This document shows, piece after piece, positions 8,018 through 16,513 of a DNA stretch of 26,723 nucleotides; position 1 is the stretch's first letter; the number at the start of each line of letters is the position of its first letter. The position numbers and the translations under genes were made by a program. The notes beneath the pieces were generated by a model, which was given only the letters and a program-made list of their open reading frames with translations, had not been told where the DNA came from and did not search any database. Source of the DNA: Bacteroidales bacterium GP1 (GTDB lineage: Bacteria > Bacteroidota > Bacteroidia > Bacteroidales > Muribaculaceae); contig DAAI01000050.1 in NCBI GenBank assembly GCA_001701105.1, forward strand, positions 24,688 to 51,410, read 5' to 3'.

Positions 8018-9172
8018 ATGACAATAAAAAAACTATTGACAGCGGCCCTTATATCGGGGGCATTTTCCATATCGGCACAGCAAGCGTTATGGAGCAATGT
8101 GCAGTTTACTTCTCCGCAGATAAATCCGGATAATACGGTGACGTTCCGGCTTTGCGCTCCGACGGCCGGGAAAGTGGTGTTGACAGGCGATTTCCTTCCA
8201 TCCGCGGCCGAGATGCAAAAGAATAAGGAAGGGATATGGGAATTCACGACTCCTCCGCTCCCTTCAGAACTCTATAGCTATACTTTCGTGGTTGACTCGC
8301 TAAGAATCACCGACCCGTCGAATGTCCATCTGCTGCGCGATGTTTCGACCTTGCAGAATATTTTCATCATTCCCGGCGAAAGAGGCGACCTTTATTCCGT
8401 GCGCGATGTTGCCCACGGGTCGGTTGCAAAAGTATGGTATGAAAGTGAGGAACTCGGCATGCGTAGAAGAATGACAGTATATACCCCTCCCGGTTATGAG
8501 AGCAGTGATGAGGCTTATCCGGTGTTATATCTTCTTCATGGCATGGGCGGCGATGAGAATGCGTGGAGTGAGCTTGGAAGGGCTGCAGAGATTGCCGACA
8601 ATCTAATAGCCGAAGGAAAAGCCGAGCCCATGATAATAGTGATGCCCAATGGCAATGCTTCGCAGCAAGCCGCGCCCGGTGAGACGTCCGAGGGATTGAA
8701 AGCTCCAGAATTTAATCTTCCCAAAACTATGGATGGCACATTTGAGAAGGCTTTCCCGGAAATTGTGAATTTTGTGGACAATAACTATCGGACAATACCC
8801 GCCAAGAAAAGTCGCGCGATCTCCGGCCTTTCGATGGGTGGCTTCCATTCGCTCCATATATCGAAAGAATATCCGGAAATGTTCGGGTATATAGGGTTGT
8901 TCTCCTCGGCCATCTATCCGGATAAGAAAACGACATCTCCGGTTTATGATGATTTTGAGTCAAAATTGCGGACTCAATTCGCAAAGAAGCCCCATCTTTA
9001 CTGGATAGCGATAGGGGATGAGGATTTTCTGTACAATGATAATGCACAGCTCCGCGGGCTTCTTGATGAAAATGGGTATCCTTATGAGTATCTTGAAACC
9101 GGCGATGGTCATATCTGGAAAAACTGGCGCCTTTATCTCTCGCGCTTCCTGCCCGAGTTATTCCGGAAATAA
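8018..9172 (+). CDS. Secreted CE1-type esterase with N-terminal CBM48-like domain
   Basis: A 384-residue exported enzyme: signal peptide about 1-20 (ending SISA-Q), an N-terminal immunoglobulin-like E-set/CBM48-type domain (about 25-120), then an alpha/beta-hydrolase of the esterase D/CE1 group (about 135-384). The probable triad is S272 in GLSMGG, D336 in GDEDFLY and H365 in GDGHIWKNW; the oxyanion region is LLHGMGG. This layout is that of Bacteroidetes feruloyl and acetyl-xylan esterases, which remove ester groups from plant cell-wall glycans. Directly following uxaA, it suggests that the cluster serves a substituted plant polysaccharide, for example pectin. The exact ester is unknown. It ends 3 bases from the end of the convergent permease gene, so no intergenic terminator fits here. 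Confidence 0.88.
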   Translation: MTIKKLLTAALISGAFSISAQQALWSNVQFTSPQINPDNTVTFRLCAPTAGKVVLTGDFLPSAAEMQKNKEGIWEFTTPPLPSELYSYTFVVDSLRITDPSNVHLLRDVSTLQNIFIIPGERGDLYSVRDVAHGSVAKVWYESEELGMRRRMTVYTPPGYESSDEAYPVLYLLHGMGGDENAWSELGRAAEIADNLIAEGKAEPMIIVMPNGNASQQAAPGETSEGLKAPEFNLPKTMDGTFEKAFPEIVNFVDNNYRTIPAKKSRAISGLSMGGFHSLHISKEYPEMFGYIGLFSSAIYPDKKTTSPVYDDFESKLRTQFAKKPHLYWIAIGDEDFLYNDNAQLRGLLDENGYPYEYLETGDGHIWKNWRLYLSRFLPELFRK

Positions 9173-9175
9173 GGG

Positions 9176-10418
9176 TTATTCGTAGCGTAGTGTTTCGGCC
9201 GGAGAGATCCTTGCCGCCAGCCAGGATGGCAGGATCAGGGAAAGCCATACCACGACCATTACACCGATATTAAGCATGGCAATGGATGTCCATGAAATTT
9301 CGACCGGCACGAAATCGATATAATAAGATTCAGGGTCGAGGCGGATGAAATGCCAATGATCCTGCGCTATCAGGAGGGCGAGCATCAGTGCGTTTCCAAT
9401 CAGGAGGCCGATTGCAGTAATCTTAATGGCCAGAAATATGAATATTCTTCTTACTTTTCCCGCCTCCATTCCCAAAGACCGGAGCAGCCCGATGAAGCGT
9501 TTCTTGTCGAGGATTATTATGAGGAGTGCGGAGATCAATGTAATTATCGCCACAAAAGTCATAAGCGTCAGCACGACTGCCACATTCGTATCGAGCAGCG
9601 ACAACCATTGGAAATACCCCTGGCCCTGATTGAACGCGTTGTCGAGGCGGTAAGGGCGGTAGATAAGGCCGGTGGCCAGTGCATCGGAAAGAGTGACATA
9701 AAGATCGGATGAGTATTGGTCGATTTTCCTGAAATCAGGAGTATGGATAGCCAGAGATGTGCCTTGGTCAGGCCGGATGTCACCGAGTTTCTGTATGAGC
9801 GGCAAAGAGCCATAGGCATACACCTTGTCGTATGTATCGAAATGAGAGTTGAATATGCCGGCCACTTTCAACGGGCGCACACGCACATCGTTAGTGAGAA
9901 AGTAGGTGTCGATACGGTCGCCGGCTTTAAGGCCGAGGCGGTTGGCCGTGATTCGGGATATAAGGATGTCGTTGGAGATGCTGTCGGAGGGATAATCGGG
10001 AATCATACCCTCCTCAAGATTTTCGGTCATGAAATTCCTGATACCCTCACCCTGAAGACTCTTGAGGTACACGCCCTGGAAATCGGTGGGAGTCTTGAAT
10101 ATGGCGGGCATTGAGGCCACAAGGCTGTAATCGGCCACATAAGGAGCGTCGTCAAGAATCTTCCGCAGGGATGGAGTAAGGGATACAAGATATTCCTCAT
10201 TGGCCTCATCGGCCGCGGCGTAGATGGAGATATGGGCATTGAACCCGACGATTTTTGCCGTAATCTCGCGTTTGAATCCGGCCACGATTGCGATGGCCGC
10301 AAGCATCACGGCCACCGACAAAGCTACGGCGGGCCACAGCTACCTTCACAGCCGGAGCCCCTCGGCGTTTTCCCGTGCCTATTGAGATTCTTCGAGCAAG
10401 ATAGAGAGAAATATTCAT
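9176..10418 (-). pseudogene. FtsX/LolE-type ABC transporter permease, one-base frameshift near the start
   Basis: The protein begins at ATG 10418-10416 as MNISLYLARRISIGTGKRR..., reaches VAVA and then must shift frame at 10331-10333 (GGG on the + strand where GG would keep the frame) to continue AVALSVAVMLAAIAIVAGF and onward to the stop at 9176-9178. The 1243-nt span is one base over whole codons; restored length is 413 residues, normal for Bacteroidetes LolC/E-like permeases. It has a first membrane segment at the frameshift, a periplasmic MacB-like domain and three C-terminal segments ending SWLAARISPAETLRYE. Relatives extract lipoproteins from the inner membrane with a LolD-type ATPase, not seen here. 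Because the remaining gene is clean, a sequencing or assembly error is as likely as a true mutation. Confidence 0.8.
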
Positions 10419-10451
10419 CCTTCTGCCGGATTCAGATAAAAATTCTTCGCA

Positions 10452-10459
10452 CAAAATTA
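10452..10459 (-). promoter_or_regulatory. -7 box of the permease promoter
   Basis: On the - strand this reads TAATTTTG, a perfect TAnnTTTG box, 33 bases upstream of the permease ATG at 10418. A clear -33 box is not seen. It lies back to back with the gcv promoter. Confidence 0.5.
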
Positions 10460-10477
10460 CAAAAAATCGGCGGATTA

Positions 10478-10509
10478 TTTGGAAAGGTACGGCGTAAATA
10501 TTAATTTTG
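10478..10509 (+). promoter_or_regulatory. Bacteroidetes-type promoter of the gcv operon
   Basis: TTTG at 10478-10481, a 20-bp spacer and TAATTTTG at 10502-10509 match the sigma-ABfr consensus almost exactly. Transcription would start near 10516, giving a leader of about 80 bases before gcvT. Confidence 0.75.
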
Positions 10510-10524
10510 AACCGTAAAATGTCC

Positions 10525-10551
10525 TGAAGGTATTTAGCTATAAAACCTTCA
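10525..10551 (+). promoter_or_regulatory. Inverted repeat in the gcv leader
   Basis: TGAAGGT at 10525-10531 is the inverse complement of ACCTTCA at 10545-10551, with additional TTT/AAA complementarity inside. It lies about 10 bases into the predicted transcript and could be an operator or an RNA hairpin. The leader is too short and lacks the paired domains of a glycine riboswitch. Confidence 0.35.
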
Positions 10552-10595
10552 TGGCTTAGTTTAGAAAAAAGAAAACGATCTAATATCAAAGAAAC

Positions 10596-11690
10596 ATGGA
10601 AGAGACAATCAAGACCACATGCTTGCACGACCGTCATGTGGCGTTAGGTGCGTTGATGTCGCCGTTTGCCGGCTATGATATGCCAATTCAGTACAAGGGT
10701 ATCGCCGATGAGCATAACGCAGTGCGCCAGCATGTCGGAGTGTTCGATGTAAGTCATATGGGCGAAGTGCGCGTCACAGGCCCCGAAGCCGAGAAATTCG
10801 TAAACCATATCTTCGTAAACGACGTTACGGGCGCGCCCGACGGTCAGATTTTCTATGGCATGATGTGCTATGAGAATGGTGGCACTGTGGATGATCTGCT
10901 TGTCTATAAAGTTAACGACAATGAATTCTTCCTCGTGATCAATGCCTCCAATATCGATAAAGATGTGGCATGGATAATGCGCAATGCCGAGGGCTTCGAT
11001 GTAAAGGTGGAGGATCAGAGCCTCTATTATGGCGAAGTGGCCATCCAGGGCCCGGAAGCAGAGGAAACCGTTGAGAAGGTGCTCGGTCTTCCCGTGAAGG
11101 ACATTAAATTCTATAATTTTGAGACACTTCATGTTGATGGAGAAGATATTATCGTGAGCCGTACAGGATATACGGGTGAAGATGGCTTTGAAATCTACGG
11201 CAGCCATGCGTATACCCAGAAAGTATGGGATAAACTGATGGAAGCGGGAGTTCAGCCCTGCGGTCTCGGCTGTCGCGACACACTCCGCTTTGAAGTGGGT
11301 CTCCCTCTCTACGGCGATGAACTCTCCGAGGAGATTACCCCGATTGAAGCGAGCCTGAGTATGTTCGTAAAGCTCGACAAGCCGGAATTTATAGGCAAAG
11401 ACGCCCTTGCCGCCCAGAAGGCAGAAGGCGTGAAACGCCGCATCGTAGGTCTTGAGCTTGAAGGCAATGCAATCCCGCGTCATGGCTATCCGGTGGAGGT
11501 AAATGGGGAGCAGGTAGGCGAGATCACCACCGGCTATCGGTCAATCTCCACAGGCCGGAGCGTCGCCATGGCCATGATAAACAAGCCTTACGATAAGCTC
11601 GGGACGGAAGTAGAGGTGCGTATCCGCAAGAAAACTTTCCCCGCCAAAGTAGTAAAAAAGCGCTTCTACGACAAGAGCTATAAGAAATAA
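10596..11690 (+). CDS. gcvT: Glycine cleavage system T protein (aminomethyltransferase)
   Basis: A 364-residue tetrahydrofolate-dependent aminomethyltransferase that takes the aminomethyl group from lipoyl-GcvH, releasing ammonia and forming 5,10-methylene-THF. It shows the GcvT folate-binding fold with SPFAGYDMPIQYKGI (22-36), VGVFDVSHMGEVRVTG, DDLLVYK, SRTGYTGEDGFEI, LGCRDTLRFEVGLPLYG and the C-terminal barrel domain ending GYRSISTGRSVAMAMI. Length is typical. It is the first gene of a five-gene operon containing all parts of the glycine cleavage complex; gcvH follows after 52 bases. Confidence 0.97.
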   Translation: MEETIKTTCLHDRHVALGALMSPFAGYDMPIQYKGIADEHNAVRQHVGVFDVSHMGEVRVTGPEAEKFVNHIFVNDVTGAPDGQIFYGMMCYENGGTVDDLLVYKVNDNEFFLVINASNIDKDVAWIMRNAEGFDVKVEDQSLYYGEVAIQGPEAEETVEKVLGLPVKDIKFYNFETLHVDGEDIIVSRTGYTGEDGFEIYGSHAYTQKVWDKLMEAGVQPCGLGCRDTLRFEVGLPLYGDELSEEITPIEASLSMFVKLDKPEFIGKDALAAQKAEGVKRRIVGLELEGNAIPRHGYPVEVNGEQVGEITTGYRSISTGRSVAMAMINKPYDKLGTEVEVRIRKKTFPAKVVKKRFYDKSYKK

Positions 11691-11742
11691 GGCGATACAA
11701 ATAAAATACAATACAATCAGCAAATAAATAAACGATTATACA

Positions 11743-12123
11743 ATGAGCGAAATCAAGAAAGATGTGCGCTATGCAGAGTCGCACGAGTGGGTTAAGATAG
11801 AGGGCGAAATCGCCGTAGTTGGAATCTCCGATTATGCGCAGCATGCGCTTGGCGACATCGTGTATGTGGATCTTCCCGAGGTAGGCGACGAAGTGACTGC
11901 AGGAGAGGATTTCGGAGCAGTAGAGTCGGTTAAGGCCGCCAGCGACCTTATCAGCCCGATCTCCGGAGAGGTTGTGGAAGTCAACGAGGAGCTTGCCGAT
12001 GCTCCGGAAATGCTCAACCAGGATGCCTTCGGCAACTGGATCATGAAAGTGAAAATGAGTGCGCCTGAGGAAGTAGAGGCCCTCCTTGATGCTGACGCAT
12101 ACGCAAAAATCTGCGAAGAGTGA
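11743..12123 (+). CDS. gcvH: Glycine cleavage system H protein
   Basis: A 126-residue lipoyl carrier that shuttles the aminomethyl intermediate between P, T and L proteins. The lipoylation site is K64 in GAVESVKAASDL, preceded by the DIVYVDLPEVGD strand; the N-terminal YAESHEWVKIEG is the family signature. The TGA overlaps the next ATG by one base (TGATG), so gcvPA is probably translationally coupled. Confidence 0.97.
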   Translation: MSEIKKDVRYAESHEWVKIEGEIAVVGISDYAQHALGDIVYVDLPEVGDEVTAGEDFGAVESVKAASDLISPISGEVVEVNEELADAPEMLNQDAFGNWIMKVKMSAPEEVEALLDADAYAKICEE

Positions 12124-13445
12124 TGAGCAACAGATATATACCGCACACCGATGCCGACATCGCCAAGATGCTTGAACGCATCGGTGTTGCTTCTGTCGAC
12201 GACCTCTACTCCGATGTGCCTCAAGAGGTGCTGTTCAGAGGTGAATATGACATTCCGGAAGGAATGTCGGAACAGGAGCTTCGCGCATGGTTCGACGAGC
12301 TGGGTAAGAAGAATGAGAAATTAGTGGTGTTCGGCGGTAACGGCGCTTATGACCATTACAGCCCTTCCACAATAGGACATCTTCTTCAGCGCAGCGAGTT
12401 TTATACAGCCTATACCCCCTATCAGCCGGAAATATCGCAAGGAACGCTCCAATATATCTTTGAATATCAGTCGATGATATGCGAGCTCACCGGAATGGAA
12501 TCATCGAACGCCTCGATGTACGACGGCGCGACTGCCGCCGCCGAGTCGATGTTCATGATGGTGGCTTCGGCCCGCAAGAAGAATCGTGTGCTGGTATCCG
12601 ATACGGTAAGCCATCGCGTCCGCAAGGTGATGGAGACTTATGCAAAATTCCACGGAGTCGAGCTTACAGTAATCCCCGAAAAGGATGGTATTACTGATCT
12701 TGAGTCAATGCGGGCTGAACTTGCCAAGGGGGATGTGGCCGGAGTTATGCTTCCTCAGCCCAACCGTTACGGCCTAATAGAAGATTTCACCGGCGTTTCC
12801 GATGAGATACATTCAGCCAAAGGATTTATGGCCATGTATTGCGATCCGTCGGCTCTCGGCGTGCTTCGTACCCCTGCTTCATGGGGAGCTGACATAGCCT
12901 GCGGCGATGGTCAGACACTCGGAATGCCATTGCAATTCGGAGGTCCTTATCTGGGATTCATAGCCTGCGGTAATGATATGCTCCGCAAGATGCCGGGCCG
13001 CGTAGTAGGCGCCACCAACGATGTCAACGGGAAACGCTGCTACGTTCTTACGCTACAAGCGCGCGAGCAGCATATCCGACGGCAGAAAGCCACAAGTAAT
13101 ATCTGCTCGAATCAGAGTCTTATGGCTCTGTATGCCACAATCTATCTGTCGCTCATGGGTCCGGAAGGACTGCGTGAAGTAAACCGGATGAGTTGCGATG
13201 GCGCCCACTATCTCTATGCTAAATTGATAGAGAGTGGTAAATTCCATAAAGTGTTCGATGCTCCGTTCCTGAAAGAATTTACAGTAAAGACCGATCTTGA
13301 TATCAAGGCAGTGAATGAAAAATTGCGTAAGAACGGTATCATGGGAGGCGTGGATCTTGGTAACGGACTCGTGGAATTTGCAGTGACAGAGAAGCGCACA
13401 CGTGAGGAAATCGACAAATTGGTAACTTTGATGCTGGAGGATTGA
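12123..13445 (+). CDS. gcvPA: Glycine dehydrogenase (decarboxylating) subunit 1
   Basis: A 440-residue N-terminal-type half of the glycine decarboxylase P protein; with GcvPB it forms the PLP enzyme that decarboxylates glycine and loads the aminomethyl group on GcvH. Family stretches include RYIPHTDADIAKML near the start, FGGNGAYDHYSPSTIGHLL, YTPYQPEISQGTLQYIFEYQ, NASMYDGATAAAE, and LTLQAREQHIRRQKATSNIC near 305-325. It lacks the PLP lysine, as expected, since that lies in GcvPB. I choose ATG 12123, which overlaps the gcvH stop (TGATG); a GTG three bases earlier is less likely. gcvPB begins one base after the stop. Confidence 0.95.
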   Translation: MSNRYIPHTDADIAKMLERIGVASVDDLYSDVPQEVLFRGEYDIPEGMSEQELRAWFDELGKKNEKLVVFGGNGAYDHYSPSTIGHLLQRSEFYTAYTPYQPEISQGTLQYIFEYQSMICELTGMESSNASMYDGATAAAESMFMMVASARKKNRVLVSDTVSHRVRKVMETYAKFHGVELTVIPEKDGITDLESMRAELAKGDVAGVMLPQPNRYGLIEDFTGVSDEIHSAKGFMAMYCDPSALGVLRTPASWGADIACGDGQTLGMPLQFGGPYLGFIACGNDMLRKMPGRVVGATNDVNGKRCYVLTLQAREQHIRRQKATSNICSNQSLMALYATIYLSLMGPEGLREVNRMSCDGAHYLYAKLIESGKFHKVFDAPFLKEFTVKTDLDIKAVNEKLRKNGIMGGVDLGNGLVEFAVTEKRTREEIDKLVTLMLED

Positions 13446-13446
13446 T

Positions 13447-14913
13447 ATGAAAGAATACGATAAACTAATATTCGAGCTTTCGAAGCCCGGTCGCAAAGGG
13501 TATCAGCTCCCGGCCGATAAGTACGAAACCGATGGCCTTTCCGCTATCCCGGCCGATCTTCTCAGAAAGGAGGCTCCCGCTCTTCCGGAAGTGAGTGAGC
13601 TTGAGGTGGTGCGTCATTATACCAATCTGTCGAACAAGAATTTCGGCGTTGACACTGGCTTCTATCCCCTGGGTAGCTGCACGATGAAGTACAATCCGAA
13701 GATTAATGAGGAGCTGTGCAATCATCCCGCTTTCACAGGACTGCATCCATTGCAGGACGTTAAGAGCGCGCAGGGAGCATTGGAGCTTTATTATAATCTT
13801 CAGCAGGCATTGGCCAGCATATCGGGGCTTGCAGAGTTTACCCTGAATCCCTATGCCGGAGCTCACGGAGAGCTTACCGGATTGATGGTGATGCGCCAAT
13901 ATCACAGGATGCGTGGCGACGACAAGCGCACGAAAGTGATCGTGCCGGATACTGCCCACGGAACTAATCCGGCCTCAGCAATGGTGGCCGGTCTGGAAGT
14001 AGTGGAAGTGAAGTCGAAACCAAACGGATCTATCGATGTAGAAGATTTGAAGCCCCTTCTCGACGATACTATCGCCGGCATTATGATGACCAATCCGAAT
14101 ACGCTCGGAATGTTCGAGACGGAAATAATGGAGATTGCCAAGCTCGTGCATGAAGCCGGCGGTCTTCTCTATTATGACGGAGCGAACCTCAACCCGATGC
14201 TCGGAAAGGTGCGCCCCGGCGATATGGGATTCGACATCATGCACATCAATCTGCATAAGACATTCTCCACGCCGCATGGTGGAGGCGGTCCGGGATCAGG
14301 TCCGGTAGGAGTGGCAGCCCATCTTACAGAGTTGCTTCCCAATCCACGGGTGGTAAAACTTGAAGATGGCACATTCGATGTAGTGGATGGTGAAAAGAGT
14401 CTCGGGAATGTATCCACATTCTTCGGCAATTTCGGAGTGATGATGCGTGCCTATGCATATATCCTCTCTCTCGGACGCGACAACCTGAAGCTGGTAGGCC
14501 CGATGGCTACTCTGAATGCCAACTATATCAAGGAATCGCTCAAGGATTTGTATAAATTGCCGATTGAAGGCCCATGCAAGCATGAGTTCGTGTTCGACGG
14601 GCTCGCCGACAAGAGCACAGGCGTGACAACGCTGAATATCGCGAAGCGTCTGCTTGATTTCGGGTTCCATGCTCCGACGATCTATTTCCCACTGTTGTTC
14701 CATGAATCGATGATGATCGAGCCGACAGAGACCGAAAGCATCGAGACGCTCGACGAATTTATCGACGTGATGCGCAAGGTGGCAAAGGAAGCTATCGAGG
14801 ATCCGGAGACAGTGAAACGTGCGCCGGTCACTACGGCTATATCACATCCGGATGAGACAGGTGCGGCCAAGAAGCCAATCCTGACGTATAGGGCCATGAA
14901 AGCCAACAAATAA
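13447..14913 (+). CDS. gcvPB: Glycine dehydrogenase (decarboxylating) subunit 2
   Basis: A 488-residue catalytic half of the two-subunit P protein. The PLP-binding lysine is K271 in HINLHKTFSTPHGGGGPGSG; other signatures are GFYPLGSCTMKYNPKINE (72-89), LNPYAGAHGELTGL, VPDTAHGTNPASA and MMTNPNTLGMFE. It starts one base after gcvPA and ends 6 bases before lpdA, so the operon is very compact. The P protein of many Bacteroides species is a single chain of about 950 residues, so the split form is a distinguishing trait here. Confidence 0.96.
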   Translation: MKEYDKLIFELSKPGRKGYQLPADKYETDGLSAIPADLLRKEAPALPEVSELEVVRHYTNLSNKNFGVDTGFYPLGSCTMKYNPKINEELCNHPAFTGLHPLQDVKSAQGALELYYNLQQALASISGLAEFTLNPYAGAHGELTGLMVMRQYHRMRGDDKRTKVIVPDTAHGTNPASAMVAGLEVVEVKSKPNGSIDVEDLKPLLDDTIAGIMMTNPNTLGMFETEIMEIAKLVHEAGGLLYYDGANLNPMLGKVRPGDMGFDIMHINLHKTFSTPHGGGGPGSGPVGVAAHLTELLPNPRVVKLEDGTFDVVDGEKSLGNVSTFFGNFGVMMRAYAYILSLGRDNLKLVGPMATLNANYIKESLKDLYKLPIEGPCKHEFVFDGLADKSTGVTTLNIAKRLLDFGFHAPTIYFPLLFHESMMIEPTETESIETLDEFIDVMRKVAKEAIEDPETVKRAPVTTAISHPDETGAAKKPILTYRAMKANK

Positions 14914-14919
14914 TCGGAT

Positions 14920-16266
14920 ATGCACTGCGATATAATAATTATAGGCGCCGGTCCCGGGGGGTATGAGACAGCCCTCGGGGCTGCCGCCCGTGGCAAGAGC
15001 GTGACTCTTATCAATGGAGGTCGCCTCGGAGGCACCTGCCTCAATGAGGGATGCATCCCGACGAAATGCCTCGTGAGGGATGCCGCCGTGATCCGGACCT
15101 TGAAGGAGGCCCATGATTATAGCGCCGATAACGTGAGCTTTGATATAGACTATAATCGCGTGATTGCCCGAAAGACGAAGGTGGTCGATACGTTGCGAGA
15201 GGGCGTGGCTGCTTTGCTCAAGCGCGCTAAGGTGAATGTGGTGGACGGAATGGCAAAATTCAAGAACAATACCACAATCATCGTCAACGGTGAGGAATAT
15301 GATGCCGATAACATCATCATAGCCACCGGCAGCCGCTCGAAGTCGCTTCCCATCCCTGGAGCAGACCAGGAATGGGTTCTCGACTCCACAAAGATTCTTG
15401 ACCTGGAATTTGTGCCGGAATCGCTTGTGATAGTGGGTGGAGGCGTAATCGGTATGGAGTTTGCTTCGATATTTAATGCTATGGGAACTAAAGTAACCGT
15501 GATTGAGTATATGAAGCAGATACTGCCGCCTTTCGACAGCGACATTGCCAAGCGTCTGAAGCAGGCTATGGCTAAGCAGGGCGTAGAGATTATCACCGGC
15601 GCGGCCGTGAAGCGCATGGAGCAGAATAGTTTCTATCAGATTGAAACCACCTATGAGCTGAAAGGGGAGGAAAAGACAGTCACCTCGTCTAATGTGCTCA
15701 TGGCTGTTGGACGTGCCGCAAATGTAGAAGGACTTGACCTTGAAGTTGCCGGAGTGGAATACTCGCTGCGTGGCATTGCCGTGAACGACAATATGCAGAC
15801 CAACGTACCTAACATCTATGCCATCGGCGATGTGAATGCACGTATGATGCTGGCGCATGTTGCCACGGCTCAGGGCAAGCGGGCGTTGAATCATATCTGT
15901 GGCGTTGCCGACGGAATAAATCTCAATGTCGTGCCTTCAGCAGTATTTACTTATCCCGAATGCGGCATGGCCGGCTTGACAGAGGAAGAATGCAAAGCAC
16001 GCGGTATGAAAGTAGAAATCGGCAAAGGATTCTATCGCGCCAACGGTAAGGCCTTGGCTCTCGGAGAACCGGAAGGACTATGCAAGCTGATATTCGATGC
16101 GGAGACAGAATGTCTTGTCGGGGCTCATGTAATGGGTGCTGAGGCGGCATTAATCACTCAGCAGTGTGCCGATATGATCACCTACCGGAAAACACGCCAT
16201 GAGATAGCAGATACTATTTTCGGACATCCAACCCTATCGGAGGTAATACTTGCAGCCGTGGAGTGA
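14920..16266 (+). CDS. lpdA: Dihydrolipoyl dehydrogenase (L protein of glycine cleavage)
   Basis: A 448-residue FAD flavoenzyme that reoxidises the lipoyl arm of GcvH with NAD+. It has the FAD-binding IIIIGAGPGGYE at 5-16, the redox disulfide C40-x4-C45 in GGTCLNEGCIPTK, the NAD-binding GGGVIGMEFASIF, a second FAD contact AIGDVN, and the C-terminal dimer-interface His-Glu in GHPTLSEVI. Its position at the end of the gcv operon assigns it to glycine cleavage, though it could also serve 2-oxoacid dehydrogenases. A strong hairpin follows. Confidence 0.95.
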   Translation: MHCDIIIIGAGPGGYETALGAAARGKSVTLINGGRLGGTCLNEGCIPTKCLVRDAAVIRTLKEAHDYSADNVSFDIDYNRVIARKTKVVDTLREGVAALLKRAKVNVVDGMAKFKNNTTIIVNGEEYDADNIIIATGSRSKSLPIPGADQEWVLDSTKILDLEFVPESLVIVGGGVIGMEFASIFNAMGTKVTVIEYMKQILPPFDSDIAKRLKQAMAKQGVEIITGAAVKRMEQNSFYQIETTYELKGEEKTVTSSNVLMAVGRAANVEGLDLEVAGVEYSLRGIAVNDNMQTNVPNIYAIGDVNARMMLAHVATAQGKRALNHICGVADGINLNVVPSAVFTYPECGMAGLTEEECKARGMKVEIGKGFYRANGKALALGEPEGLCKLIFDAETECLVGAHVMGAEAALITQQCADMITYRKTRHEIADTIFGHPTLSEVILAAVE

Positions 16267-16300
16267 CCCGACCGGCAAGAATAACCTAAATTATTACTAA

Positions 16301-16345
16301 GCCCGTCAGCATCCAGTGCGACTGCTGACGGGCATTTGCTTTATC
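16301..16345 (+). terminator. Intrinsic terminator of the gcv operon
   Basis: An 11-bp perfect stem, GCCCGTCAGCA at 16301-16311 and TGCTGACGGGC at 16323-16333, with an 11-nt loop, is followed by the T-rich ATTTGCTTTAT. It lies 34 bases after the lpdA stop. Confidence 0.8.
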
Positions 16346-16444
16346 ATAAAGTCGAACAATCCTATCGATAGAAAAAACTTCCCTTTGCCCTTAAGCTAAC
16401 TTACGATATCAACATATGTTGAGACTTTTTATTTTTATTTGCTG

Positions 16445-16452
16445 TAACTTTG
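16445..16452 (+). promoter_or_regulatory. Orphan TAnnTTTG box with no gene downstream on its strand
   Basis: TAACTTTG is a perfect -7 match, but the -33 region is weak. On the + strand it faces only about 85 bases before a 13-bp inverted repeat and then the convergent 16577-17218 gene. It could drive a small RNA or be a chance match in AT-rich DNA. Confidence 0.35.
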
Positions 16453-16513
16453 CCGTGAGAAGCATACGGATTTATAAATTGAAATATAGCTTTCCGGTTC
16501 ATACGGAAAAAAT

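Noticed and set aside
10510..10595. Glycine riboswitch before gcvT
   Set aside because: The leader is about 80 bases with a single small stem; the tandem glycine aptamer needs far more sequence and its conserved cores are absent.
10644..11483. 279-residue open frame on the - strand
   Set aside because: Antisense to gcvT; no domain or promoter support.
14842..15894. 350-residue open frame on the - strand
   Set aside because: Antisense to lpdA and the end of gcvPB, both strongly conserved; the translation has no domain and atypical composition.
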